Source: JAYEJW01 sp034716535
GTDB taxonomy: Bacteria > Pseudomonadota > Gammaproteobacteria > Chromatiales > Chromatiaceae
Direction: 5' to 3'
Length of the DNA: 15,829 bases
Assembly: GCA_034716535.1 (NCBI GenBank)
Contig: JAYEJW010000104.1
Location: 1 to 15,829 of the forward strand
The position numbers and the translations under genes are program-made. Below the pieces are notes generated by a model that was not told the DNA's origin, made no database searches, and worked only from the letters and a program-made list of their open reading frames with translations. How positions within the stretch are numbered: the stretch's first letter is position 1; the number at the start of each line of letters is the position of its first letter. Shown piece after piece: positions 7,369 to 14,451 of this stretch.

Positions 7369-9564
7369 TCACTTGTCGATGCTCTTGGACAACAGCCTTT
7401 CCGGTCTGGAGAACGTGTGGCAGACGGAGCAGTCCTTGCCCTTCTCGTTCACGTGCTTGCCATGGTTTTTCTCGAATCCTTTGGATGACTTGAACTCATG
7501 GCACTGGGAACAGACCACGCTTGCGTCATCCTTCAGCTCGTAGCCAAGATCAGCCTGCAGATCCATCCGGGGCGGACCACCGGCAAACGCCGAATCGGCA
7601 TGGCAATCGCCGCATTCGAGCGCGTTGTCGTCGCTTTCCACGCCGTGGTTGAGCGTCTGGTAGGTGTGGACCGGTTCCACCGTAAAGGCGTCGGTCTTGC
7701 TCATCCCCGACGTCTGTTCCATCCCGCTCTTCACCGCTTCGGCGAAACTACCGGTGCGGAAAAACTCGAACGTGGAGTGGCCGATGAAGGTATTCTTGGC
7801 CGTGTGGAGGGCCAGCTTGCCCCAGTGCTCCTTCATGGGATAGAGCTTGGTCTCGTGCTTGAGGGTGACCGGGTCGACTTCGTCGGTGACGCCGCCATTG
7901 GGCATGCCGAGTACGTAAGCGGGATCGCCCGCTGTGAGGCCGAAACGACCTGCTACGCCCTCGTCCAACGGCACGGTCGGTACTCCGGCAAGCGGCTCAC
8001 CGAGGTAGTAGACCTCGCTGGTGCCGTCGAACCAGGCGTAGGTGGGGATCAGATCGCTGTCCTTGTCTTCCCGCGGCAACCAGCCGCCACGACCGTTGCA
8101 GGCCGCCTGGGACAGGTGGGGGTCCTCCCAATCGCGGGATACCTCGGTGGGGATGCCCTTGCCGTAGGTCGGAATATGGCAGCTTTGGCAGGCGACCTTC
8201 ATCGCATGCTTGTCCTTGCTGGCGCCATTGCTGTTGCTGAAGTCGCCGTGGGGTCTGTCGTCGTGGCAACCGCTGTTCTCACAGGTAAACCGCTCGGCCA
8301 CATCGTTCGGCCGCAGGTCGAGACCGCGCCCGCGAACCCTGTGTCCCTCACCGTTTGGACCGACGTCACTGTGGCAGTCTGAGCAGGTGAGATTGGCACC
8401 CGACGCACTCATGTGCATATCCAGGGTGGCCGGGGGATCGGCCAGCAGGCTCGACAGGTCACCCCGTTTGGCGCCGTCAGCACCGGCCGCCCCAGCGTGG
8501 CAGCTAAGGCAAGATTTGCGGGTGGTGGGATGCACCATCTGTGCCGCTTCGTCCGCGGTGATGGGCATCAGAGCGGCAGGAACGCTTGCCAGATCAGGGT
8601 TCGTGGGATCCGCCGGGATAAACTGAAAGTCCTGGGTAATCGGATCCACAACGGGAATCCCCGCAAGGCCGGTACGCTCCACCGTCTGCCCCGGGTCTTC
8701 AACCAGCGTCCCATCCGCGAGCGCGCTGACGTTCTCGAGAATGAGAGTCTCGAAACCGCCCGCCGGATCGGGGAATCGCTTGTAGAGCTCCTGATGGCAG
8801 GTCAGGCAGTCGATATTGGCCAGTTGCTCATGGGCTTCTACGGAGTTGGGGTCGAGCAGCTCGAACTCCGATTGTGCCATCGGGAAGCGCCCGTTGCCCA
8901 CGTGACAGCCCGCACAGGTAAAGCGGGGCGAGTTCTCGTGGGTCCCACAGTAGGTATTGACGCCCGTGGCCACCAGGTCGGCGGCGGCATGAGCCGGACG
9001 CTCCCCCGCGGAGACAAAGTCCGGCGGTATATTGGTCACGTTGGGGAAGGCGCCGCCCTGCTGGTAGTGAACGGAGCCATGCATGTCCAAGGCTTCGATC
9101 TGGTGGCATTCCACACAGGTCGCCGGCCCCACATAGCCTGTGATACTCGCATGAGGATCACCGGAAGGAGGCGGTGGCGCACTGCCGTCATCGCAGTCAC
9201 CGGGGGCGCCGACGACCTCTCTGGTGACCGTTTTACCGGATGATTGGTCCGTGGCCTTGACGCGGCAAGGAACTTCAGACGTGCTGCCGAACGGGATATT
9301 GAGCCTCCATTTCCCCTCGTTTTTGGCGGTTGTGCTGTCCAGATCCGGACCGCCGGCTGCGTTGCTTATGATGACCGTTCCATTCGCCGTCGCCCGGTCG
9401 CCGGACAACGCGAGGAGCATGTCGGATGATCGCCATTCGGCCTTTTTCATCCGAACAGAGCCTTCAGCCGGTGCTGCCAGGACCACGCCTGCAACACACA
9501 GCGCAAGGGGTATAAACCAGATAAAGGAAAGCCAGGGTCTTCCAGCATTGGTGGGTTGTTTCAT
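7369..9564 (-). CDS. Multiheme c-type cytochrome (about ten haems) with Ig-like N-terminal domain
   Basis: Secreted electron-transfer protein of about 731 residues. The ATG ending at 9564 is chosen over one at 9609: it is preceded by GGAGAG and opens a signal peptide (hydrophobic residues about 12-31, cut near LAAPAEG). Residues about 35-125 form an Ig-like beta domain (KKAEWRSSDMLLALSG) with a possible C100-C124 disulfide. Nine CxxCH haem sites begin at residues 150, 217, 253, 352, 394, 459, 651, 685 and 712. A tenth, CENSGCH at 428, has CX4CH spacing. Parts of the sequence (VACQSCHIPTYGKG, YAWFDGTSEVYYLGE, LNHGVESDDNALECGDCH) recall octahaem tetrathionate reductase-like cytochromes and the multiheme cytochromes of Geobacter-type bacteria; this is from memory. 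About 185 residues without haem lie between sites seven and eight. Likely periplasmic or surface-exposed; electron donor and acceptor are unknown. No maturation or quinol-oxidising gene is adjacent. Confidence 0.9.
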   Translation of the reverse strand: MKQPTNAGRPWLSFIWFIPLALCVAGVVLAAPAEGSVRMKKAEWRSSDMLLALSGDRATANGTVIISNAAGGPDLDSTTAKNEGKWRLNIPFGSTSEVPCRVKATDQSSGKTVTREVVGAPGDCDDGSAPPPPSGDPHASITGYVGPATCVECHQIEALDMHGSVHYQQGGAFPNVTNIPPDFVSAGERPAHAAADLVATGVNTYCGTHENSPRFTCAGCHVGNGRFPMAQSEFELLDPNSVEAHEQLANIDCLTCHQELYKRFPDPAGGFETLILENVSALADGTLVEDPGQTVERTGLAGIPVVDPITQDFQFIPADPTNPDLASVPAALMPITADEAAQMVHPTTRKSCLSCHAGAAGADGAKRGDLSSLLADPPATLDMHMSASGANLTCSDCHSDVGPNGEGHRVRGRGLDLRPNDVAERFTCENSGCHDDRPHGDFSNSNGASKDKHAMKVACQSCHIPTYGKGIPTEVSRDWEDPHLSQAACNGRGGWLPREDKDSDLIPTYAWFDGTSEVYYLGEPLAGVPTVPLDEGVAGRFGLTAGDPAYVLGMPNGGVTDEVDPVTLKHETKLYPMKEHWGKLALHTAKNTFIGHSTFEFFRTGSFAEAVKSGMEQTSGMSKTDAFTVEPVHTYQTLNHGVESDDNALECGDCHADSAFAGGPPRMDLQADLGYELKDDASVVCSQCHEFKSSKGFEKNHGKHVNEKGKDCSVCHTFSRPERLLSKSIDK

Positions 9565-9645
9565 CAGATCTCTCCGCTCGTAATGACAGTGGACCTGCTT
9601 GGCGGGCACATCCTCGACCGCGTATGCAGGAAAAGCATCCTGTGG

Positions 9646-9669
9646 CCCCCGCGCAAGCCTTTGCGGGGG
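9646..9669. other. G/C-rich hairpin upstream of the cytochrome gene
   Basis: CCCCCGC at 9646-9652 pairs with GCGGGGG at 9663-9669. On the minus strand the stem continues inward (GCAA/TTGC) with a single bulged base. It lies about 80 bases before the cytochrome start. There is no T-run, so it may act in the mRNA leader or be another extragenic palindrome. Confidence 0.35.
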
Positions 9670-9704
9670 TTAGAGCTGCGAGTCCATGCCGGCAGTCTAA
9701 GAGT

Positions 9705-9725
9705 CCAACCTTTAACCAACCTTAA
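9705..9725. promoter_or_regulatory. Tandem direct repeat, possible regulator site
   Basis: CCAACCTTTAA (9705-9715) is followed at once by CCAACCTTAA (9716-9725), a period of 11 bases and so about one helical turn. It lies about 140 bases upstream of the cytochrome start. Tandem half-sites with this spacing are typical of OmpR/PhoB-type response regulators, but no specific regulator can be named. Confidence 0.3.
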
Positions 9726-9839
9726 AGTGGAGCGCCGCATCGTCGATCGGCGCATGCTGTACCTGAGCAGGCAGCCTGGGGGGCGCCGACCGCCGCCAAT
9801 CGACCGTCGCCATCGGTCGAACCGGGATCGATGTACATT

Positions 9840-9865
9840 CGATCGGTGGGCCATGCCCACCCTAC
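9840..9865. repeat. REP-like unit, second copy
   Basis: CGATCGGTGGGC (9840-9851) is identical to 7252-7263. It continues through the palindrome GGTGGGCCATGCCCACC to CCTAC, the same outer end as the 7196-7277 element. It is therefore a dispersed repeat present at least twice in the window. The left partner of a doublet is not obvious here. Confidence 0.6.
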
Positions 9866-10066
9866 GCCTGTCGGGCAATCGCTCTCGCTCCGCTGAATAC
9901 ACGGGCTGACAGGCGGTGCAGCAGTGAGAAGTTGGGAAAAGCGCGCGAAGAAGCTGCGGTTGGAAACAACGATTTCGGAGAACAGGACACCCTGCGGCTG
10001 CGTCCTCCGCCCTCTCTGTGCGAGAATTCCAGCCTCGTCAGTCCATTCGTCGTCGAAACAGCGATC

Positions 10067-13000
10067 ATGTCCCCAGAGGCCGCCGCAGTAGAAGCCGCTT
10101 CCGAGCTACATTCTCCCCTTGATCCTCCACTCCCCGCCTCGTCAGGTGACCGATTGCTGTGGGGGCGGCTCTACGGCTCCAGCCGCGCATTGGCCATCGC
10201 CCAGGCCGTGAAGGGTGCTCCAGGCCTCGTGCTGACGGTGGTCGAAGACGTGCAAGCGGCTGCGAGGCTCCAGGCGGAGCTCGGGTTCTTCCTCGATGAA
10301 CCCGGGATCCCGGTGCTTGGGTTCCCGGATTGGGAGACCCTGCCCTACGACGTCTTCTCGCCCCTGCCGGAGCTGGTCTCCGAGCGCCTCCTGACCCTGC
10401 ACCGGTTACCTGCGCTGGAGCGTGGCGTGCTGGTGGTCCCCGCGGGCACCCTGCTCCAGCGCCTGCCGCCGCGGGAATACGTGGACGGCCATTCGCTCGT
10501 TCTGGAGGTCGGGGACCGCCTGGATCTCGATGCCACCCGCCGACGGCTGGAGCGGGCGGGCTACCACTGTGTCTCCCAGGTCATCGCCCACGGCGAGTAT
10601 GCGGTGCGCGGCTCCCTGCTGGACCTCTTTCCCATGGGCAGCAACCTGCCCTACCGCATCGACCTGTTCGATGAAGAGGTCGAAAGCATCCGCACCTTCG
10701 ATCCGGACAGCCAACGTTCCAGAGACAAGGTGGAGCGCATCCGGCTGCTGCCGGCGCGCGAGTTCCCTCTGGGCGAGGAGGCCGTTGCCACCTTCCGCCA
10801 GCGCTACCGCAGCACCCTCGAGGGCGATCCGAAGCGGAGCCTGATCTACCGGGAGGTCTCCGAGGGTTCGGTCCCCGGTGGCCTCGAGTATTACCTGCCC
10901 CTGTTCTTCGAGCAGACGGAGAGCCTGTTCGAGTACCTTCCAGATAAGGTGCTCCTGATGGAGGACGCTCCGAGCCGTGAGGCGGCCGCCGGCTTTCTTG
11001 CCGACGTGGCCGAACGCTACGAGCAGCGCCGTCACGATATCGAGCGCCCTCTCCTGCCACCCGAGCGACTCTATCTGTCGGCGGACGAGCTGGCTTCGCG
11101 CCTCAACCGCATGGCCGGCATCCTGTACCAGTCCGCAGAAATACCTGAACGGCGCAAGGGTTTCAGCCGCGCCGCCAACTTCGCCACCCGAACTTTGCCT
11201 GCGTTGGGTATTCAGGCCCGTGCGGCCAATCCCGCCGCGGCGCTCCTGGAGTTCATTACTGAACCGGGACGCCGGGTGCTCTTCATCGCCGAGAGCACCG
11301 GCCGACGGGAACTGCTGCTGGAGAGCCTCGGGGGCTTCGGGGTCAAGCCTCGGCTGGTCGAGTCCTGGCGCGAGCTCGTCGATTCCGGTGCCTCTATCGG
11401 GCTGACGGTCGCCCCTCTGGAGCAGGGTCTGCATCTGGAGCGGGAAGATCTGGCGGTGATCACCGAGACCCAGCTCTACGGCGAGCAGGTACGCCAATCT
11501 CGCAGGCGCCGGGCTGCCGAGCGGGACGGCGAGGCCGTGGTCCGCAACCTCACGGAGCTGCACCTGGGTGCTCCCGTGGTGCACGAGGACCACGGCGTCG
11601 GCCGCTACCTGGGGCTGCAGACCCTGGAGGTGGGCGGACTCAAGACGGAGTTCCTCACCCTGGAGTACGCCAAGGGCGACAAGCTCTATGTGCCGGTCTC
11701 CTCCCTGCACCTGATCTCCCGGTATACCGGGGCATCCGAGGAGAGCGCCCCCCTGCACCGCCTGGGGGGCGAGCAATGGGACAGGCTCAAACGCAAGGCG
11801 GCCCAGAAGGTGCGGGACGTAGCCGCCGAGCTCCTCGACATCTACGCGCGGCGCGCGGCGAGACAGGGCTTCGCCTTCCCGGCCGACGGGGAGGAGTACG
11901 CGGCATTCGCCGCCGCCTTCGAATTCGAGGAGACCCCGGACCAGCAGCAGGCCATCGACACGGTACTCAATGACATGTCCGATCCCAAACCCATGGACCG
12001 GGTCGTGTGCGGCGACGTGGGCTTCGGCAAGACCGAGGTCGCCATGCGCGCCGCCTTTATGGCCGTGCACGGCGGCAGGCAGGTGGCGGTGCTGGTGCCC
12101 ACCACCCTGCTCGCCCAGCAGCACTACCAGAACCTCGCCGATCGCTTTGCCGACTGGCCCGTGAAGGTGGAAAGCCTGTCGCGCTTTCGCACGGCCAAGG
12201 AGCAGAAACAGATCCTGAAGGGCCTGGAGGACGGCGGCATCGACATCGTCGTCGGTACCCACAAGCTCCTGCAGCCTGGCATCCGCTTCAAGAACCTCGG
12301 GCTCGCCATCGTCGACGAGGAGCACCGTTTCGGCGTGCGCCACAAGGAGAGCATCAAGGCCCTGCGCAGCGAGGTGGACATCCTCACGCTGACGGCTACG
12401 CCGATTCCACGCACCCTGAACATGGCGATGGCGGGCTTGCGCGACTTGTCGATCATCGCCACGCCTCCCGTTGCACGGCACCCGATCAAGACCTTCACCA
12501 GCCAGTGGAATGACGCCCTGATCGTCGAGGCCTGCCTGCGTGAGCTCAAACGCGGTGGTCAGGTCTATTTTCTCCACAACGAGGTGGAGACCATCGAGAA
12601 TATGGCGGGGAAGCTCGCCAAGCTGCTGCCCGGAGCACGTCTGCAGGTGGCCCATGGACAGATGCGGGAGCGCGATCTCGAGCGCGTGATGCGGGACTTC
12701 TATCACCGCCGCTTCAACGTACTGATCTGCACCACCATCATCGAGAGCGGCATCGACGTCCCCAGCGCCAATACCATCGTCATCAACCGCGCCGACAAAC
12801 TGGGCCTGGCCCAGCTGCACCAGCTGCGCGGCCGCGTCGGACGCTCCCACCACCGGGCCTATGCGTATCTGATCACGCCTCCGCCCAGCGTTATGACAGA
12901 AGACGCCAAGAAAAGACTAGAAGCTATTGAATCGCTGGAAGATCTCGGCGCAGGATTTACCCTCTCCACCCACGATCTGGAGATCCGAGGCGCCGGGGAG

Positions 13001-13567
13001 CTTCTGGGCGATGAGCAGAGCGGCCAGATTCAGGAAATCGGCTACAGCCTCTACATGGACCTGCTGGAACGGGCGGTGGATGCCCTCAAGGCCGGCCGCC
13101 AGCCGGAGCTGGATCGCCCCCTCGATCATGGCGCCGAGATCGATCTGCAGCTCCCCGCCCTGCTCCCGGACGACTACCTGCCGGACGTGCACACCCGCTT
13201 GGTGATGTACAAGCGCATCGCAAGCGCCGCCACACCCGAGGAGCTCAAGGAGCTTCAAGTGGAGATGATCGACCGCTTCGGGCTGCTGCCGGAACCGGCC
13301 AAAAACCTTTTTGCAATCACACAGTTGAAGATCAGAGCTCAACCTTTTGGTATCCGTAAGATCGAGGCAGGCCCCGGGAGCGGCCGCATCCTCTTCGACG
13401 CAGAGCCGAAGATCGATCCCACGCAGCTGATCAAGCTCATCCAGACCCGGCCGAAGGAGTTCAAGCTCGATGGCGGCGACAAGCTGCGGTTCTTCGGCGA
13501 CATGGCCGATCCGGCTATGCGGATGCAGCAGGTATCCTCGGTAATCGGGCAGGTAACCGGAGCGTAG
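10067..13567 (+). CDS. mfd: Transcription-repair coupling factor
   Basis: A cytosolic ATP-driven DNA translocase that pushes stalled RNA polymerase off DNA lesions and recruits UvrA for nucleotide excision repair. The product is about 1166 residues; E. coli Mfd has 1148. The order is: an N-terminal UvrB-like region (FPDWETLPYDVFSPLPELVSERL); the RNA-polymerase-interacting region (VHEDHGVGRYLGL, YAKGDKLYVPVSSLHLISRY); Walker A GDVGFGKT at about 649-656; the DEEH box at about 750-753; TATPIPRT near 776; SGIDVPSANTIVI; the QLHQLRGRVGRSHHRAYAYL helicase motif near 916-935; and the C-terminal domain (LPDDYLPDVHTRLVMYKRI). All key residues are intact. The ATG at 10067 gives the normal length. A TTG at 9932 would add 45 residues unlike the family, and the ATG has only a weak ribosome site. 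No co-directional partner is adjacent. Confidence 0.97.
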   Translation: MSPEAAAVEAASELHSPLDPPLPASSGDRLLWGRLYGSSRALAIAQAVKGAPGLVLTVVEDVQAAARLQAELGFFLDEPGIPVLGFPDWETLPYDVFSPLPELVSERLLTLHRLPALERGVLVVPAGTLLQRLPPREYVDGHSLVLEVGDRLDLDATRRRLERAGYHCVSQVIAHGEYAVRGSLLDLFPMGSNLPYRIDLFDEEVESIRTFDPDSQRSRDKVERIRLLPAREFPLGEEAVATFRQRYRSTLEGDPKRSLIYREVSEGSVPGGLEYYLPLFFEQTESLFEYLPDKVLLMEDAPSREAAAGFLADVAERYEQRRHDIERPLLPPERLYLSADELASRLNRMAGILYQSAEIPERRKGFSRAANFATRTLPALGIQARAANPAAALLEFITEPGRRVLFIAESTGRRELLLESLGGFGVKPRLVESWRELVDSGASIGLTVAPLEQGLHLEREDLAVITETQLYGEQVRQSRRRRAAERDGEAVVRNLTELHLGAPVVHEDHGVGRYLGLQTLEVGGLKTEFLTLEYAKGDKLYVPVSSLHLISRYTGASEESAPLHRLGGEQWDRLKRKAAQKVRDVAAELLDIYARRAARQGFAFPADGEEYAAFAAAFEFEETPDQQQAIDTVLNDMSDPKPMDRVVCGDVGFGKTEVAMRAAFMAVHGGRQVAVLVPTTLLAQQHYQNLADRFADWPVKVESLSRFRTAKEQKQILKGLEDGGIDIVVGTHKLLQPGIRFKNLGLAIVDEEHRFGVRHKESIKALRSEVDILTLTATPIPRTLNMAMAGLRDLSIIATPPVARHPIKTFTSQWNDALIVEACLRELKRGGQVYFLHNEVETIENMAGKLAKLLPGARLQVAHGQMRERDLERVMRDFYHRRFNVLICTTIIESGIDVPSANTIVINRADKLGLAQLHQLRGRVGRSHHRAYAYLITPPPSVMTEDAKKRLEAIESLEDLGAGFTLSTHDLEIRGAGELLGDEQSGQIQEIGYSLYMDLLERAVDALKAGRQPELDRPLDHGAEIDLQLPALLPDDYLPDVHTRLVMYKRIASAATPEELKELQVEMIDRFGLLPEPAKNLFAITQLKIRAQPFGIRKIEAGPGSGRILFDAEPKIDPTQLIKLIQTRPKEFKLDGGDKLRFFGDMADPAMRMQQVSSVIGQVTGA

Positions 13568-13859
13568 GCTGACTTAACCGGAGCGAAGCGGAGTGTAACG
13601 CACCCTTCAAGCATCGGATGGTGCGTTCGGCTGCGCTAACGCACCCTACTCCTATACGGGAGCCTATACGTAGTGGGCCGGACCCGATCAAGCCTTTCCC
13701 GTAGCACCGGTCGGAATGCTCGCGGTAGGCCACGACCAGTTCGCGCGTCGGATTCGCATTTGCGGCGCTGTACAACTCGTCGATGACGGCATAGAGCCTT
13801 TCTGAGGAAAGGCGCGGGTATTCAAGGCAGGTGCCGATTGACAACCGTGGGCTCGGCAT
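13515..13859 (-). pseudogene. Possible small gene or gene remnant, unknown
   Basis: The minus-strand frame from the ATG ending at 13859 begins with a coding-like stretch of about 60 residues (LSSERLYAVIDELYSAAN, then ELVVAYREHSDRCYGKGL). It has helical character and strong G/C third-position bias. The frame then runs through the REP-like repeat and into the 3' end of mfd on the opposite strand, so its last 50 or so residues are not credible. No Shine-Dalgarno precedes the ATG, and a TAG in the same frame lies directly before it, with the frame open again further upstream. I know no family for it. It could be a truncated gene whose 3' end was replaced by the repeat, or chance. Confidence 0.25.
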
Positions 13860-13977
13860 CTAAGTTGACCGGCCGGTGGCGGGACCTTCGATCCGCACCT
13901 GGGCACAAGCCTTTTTTCGGGTAGATACGCCTTCCACCGCACCGCCATCGAAGACCACCAACGAGAGGTAGAGAAAC
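13568..13977. other. Spacer between mfd and the small secreted protein
   Basis: About 410 bases. From left to right it has a REP-like palindrome, a short direct repeat (CCTATACG at 13651-13658 and 13663-13670), a coding-like stretch on the minus strand (listed as a possible remnant), the palindrome ACCGGCCGGT (13868-13877), and the leader of the small + strand gene. Confidence 0.5.
13594..13649. repeat. REP-like palindrome of a second type
   Basis: GGTGCGTT (13620-13627) pairs with AACGCACC (13638-13645) around CGGCTGCGCT and ends in CCTAC. A related half-unit, TAACGCACCC (13596-13605), precedes it. The core (GGTGCGTT...AACGCACCCTAC) differs from the GGTGGGCA type at 7196 and 9840 but shares the CCCTAC end. 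It lies 50 bases past the mfd stop and may serve as a 3' boundary. Confidence 0.6.
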
Positions 13978-14241
13978 ATGAAGGCCCTAGCAATGATCTG
14001 CGCCGCCGCAACACTCGGCACCGCTTTCGCGGTGCAGGCCGGCGCACCCAAACCCGATCATCCGTGCTATGAGGTTGCCGACTGCAAGACTCAGGATTCG
14101 CGCAAGGCGTTTTCCGCATGCATCAAGGCGCACAAGGAAGAGGCGGCCCAGAACGAGAAATGCGCAGGCTTCCGCAAGGACAAGGAAGGCTGGATGAAGG
14201 AGAACGGCATGTCCAATCTGGACGAACTGTTCGATGCTTAG
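13978..14241 (+). CDS. Small secreted four-cysteine protein, function unknown
   Basis: An 87-residue product with a clear signal peptide (lysine at 2, hydrophobic core, cut after VQA at residue 21). The mature part has about 66 residues. It is highly charged and lysine-rich, with four cysteines at 30, 36, 48 and 62 (CX5C-X11-CX13C), probably two disulfides. The segment from residue 40 to 75 looks helical (KAFSACIKAHKEEAAQNEKCAGF). No CxxCH or metal-site motif is present. The ATG at 13978 has GAGAGG about ten bases upstream. The gene stands alone: mfd ends more than 400 bases before it, and the RND gene opposes it. Likely periplasmic or exported; I recognise no family. Confidence 0.8.
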   Translation: MKALAMICAAATLGTAFAVQAGAPKPDHPCYEVADCKTQDSRKAFSACIKAHKEEAAQNEKCAGFRKDKEGWMKENGMSNLDELFDA

Positions 14242-14261
14242 GGCGGTTACTTTCAACCGCC
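14242..14261 (+). terminator. Hairpin right after the small secreted protein gene
   Basis: GGCGGTT (14242-14248) and AACCGCC (14255-14261) form a perfect 7-base stem with a 6-base loop, starting at the base after the stop codon. No T-run follows, so termination strength is uncertain. Two more hairpins come next: CGACGCCG/CGGCGTCG (14273-14299) and CCCCCG/CGGGGG (14305-14330). Confidence 0.4.
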
Positions 14262-14377
14262 TATGAGTTGTACGACGCCGGCTCAGCGAGTCGGCGTCGA
14301 GCCGCCCCCGCGCATCTTCCTTTTCGGGGGTACGACCCGGCCCCTTGATCTTAGAGCTCCGGGGACAGTGCGCGTAG

Positions 14378-14393
14378 CTCGCTGAACAGCGAG
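14378..14393 (-). other. Hairpin downstream of the RND permease gene
   Basis: CTCGCTG and CAGCGAG form a 7-base inverted repeat with a 2-base centre, about 60 bases past the RND stop codon on the minus strand. No T-run is seen. It may mark the 3' end of the RND transcript, but support is weak. Confidence 0.25.
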
Positions 14394-14451
14394 GAGACGA
14401 GCGCGGGGTGCCCGTCGGTAGACCCTGAGGTGGTCGCTCTACTTGATCGAT

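Larger units (their letters stand above)
9565..10066. other. Divergent spacer between the cytochrome gene and mfd
   Basis: About 500 bases that should hold the promoters of both genes. No protein gene is supported. It contains a G/C-rich hairpin, an 11-base-period direct repeat and a REP-like unit, each listed separately. No convincing -35/-10 pair for either gene was found by eye. Confidence 0.5.

Noticed and set aside
7498..8382. 294-residue open frame on the + strand opposite the cytochrome
   Set aside because: It mirrors the cytochrome haem-motif codons and has no ribosome site or recognisable domain.
9565..9609. Upstream ATG adding 15 residues to the cytochrome
   Set aside because: It would place a Cys/His-containing, charged stretch before the signal peptide. 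The internal ATG has GGAG at good spacing.
9932..10066. TTG start giving mfd an extra 45 N-terminal residues
   Set aside because: The extra residues do not resemble Mfd N-termini, the codon is weak and the ATG at 10067 gives the usual family length.
10406..12853. 815-residue open frame on the - strand opposite mfd
   Set aside because: Mfd is unambiguous on the other strand. The antisense translation is compositionally biased (Gly, Gln, Leu, His, Val, Asp) and shows no motif; it results from mfd codon bias.
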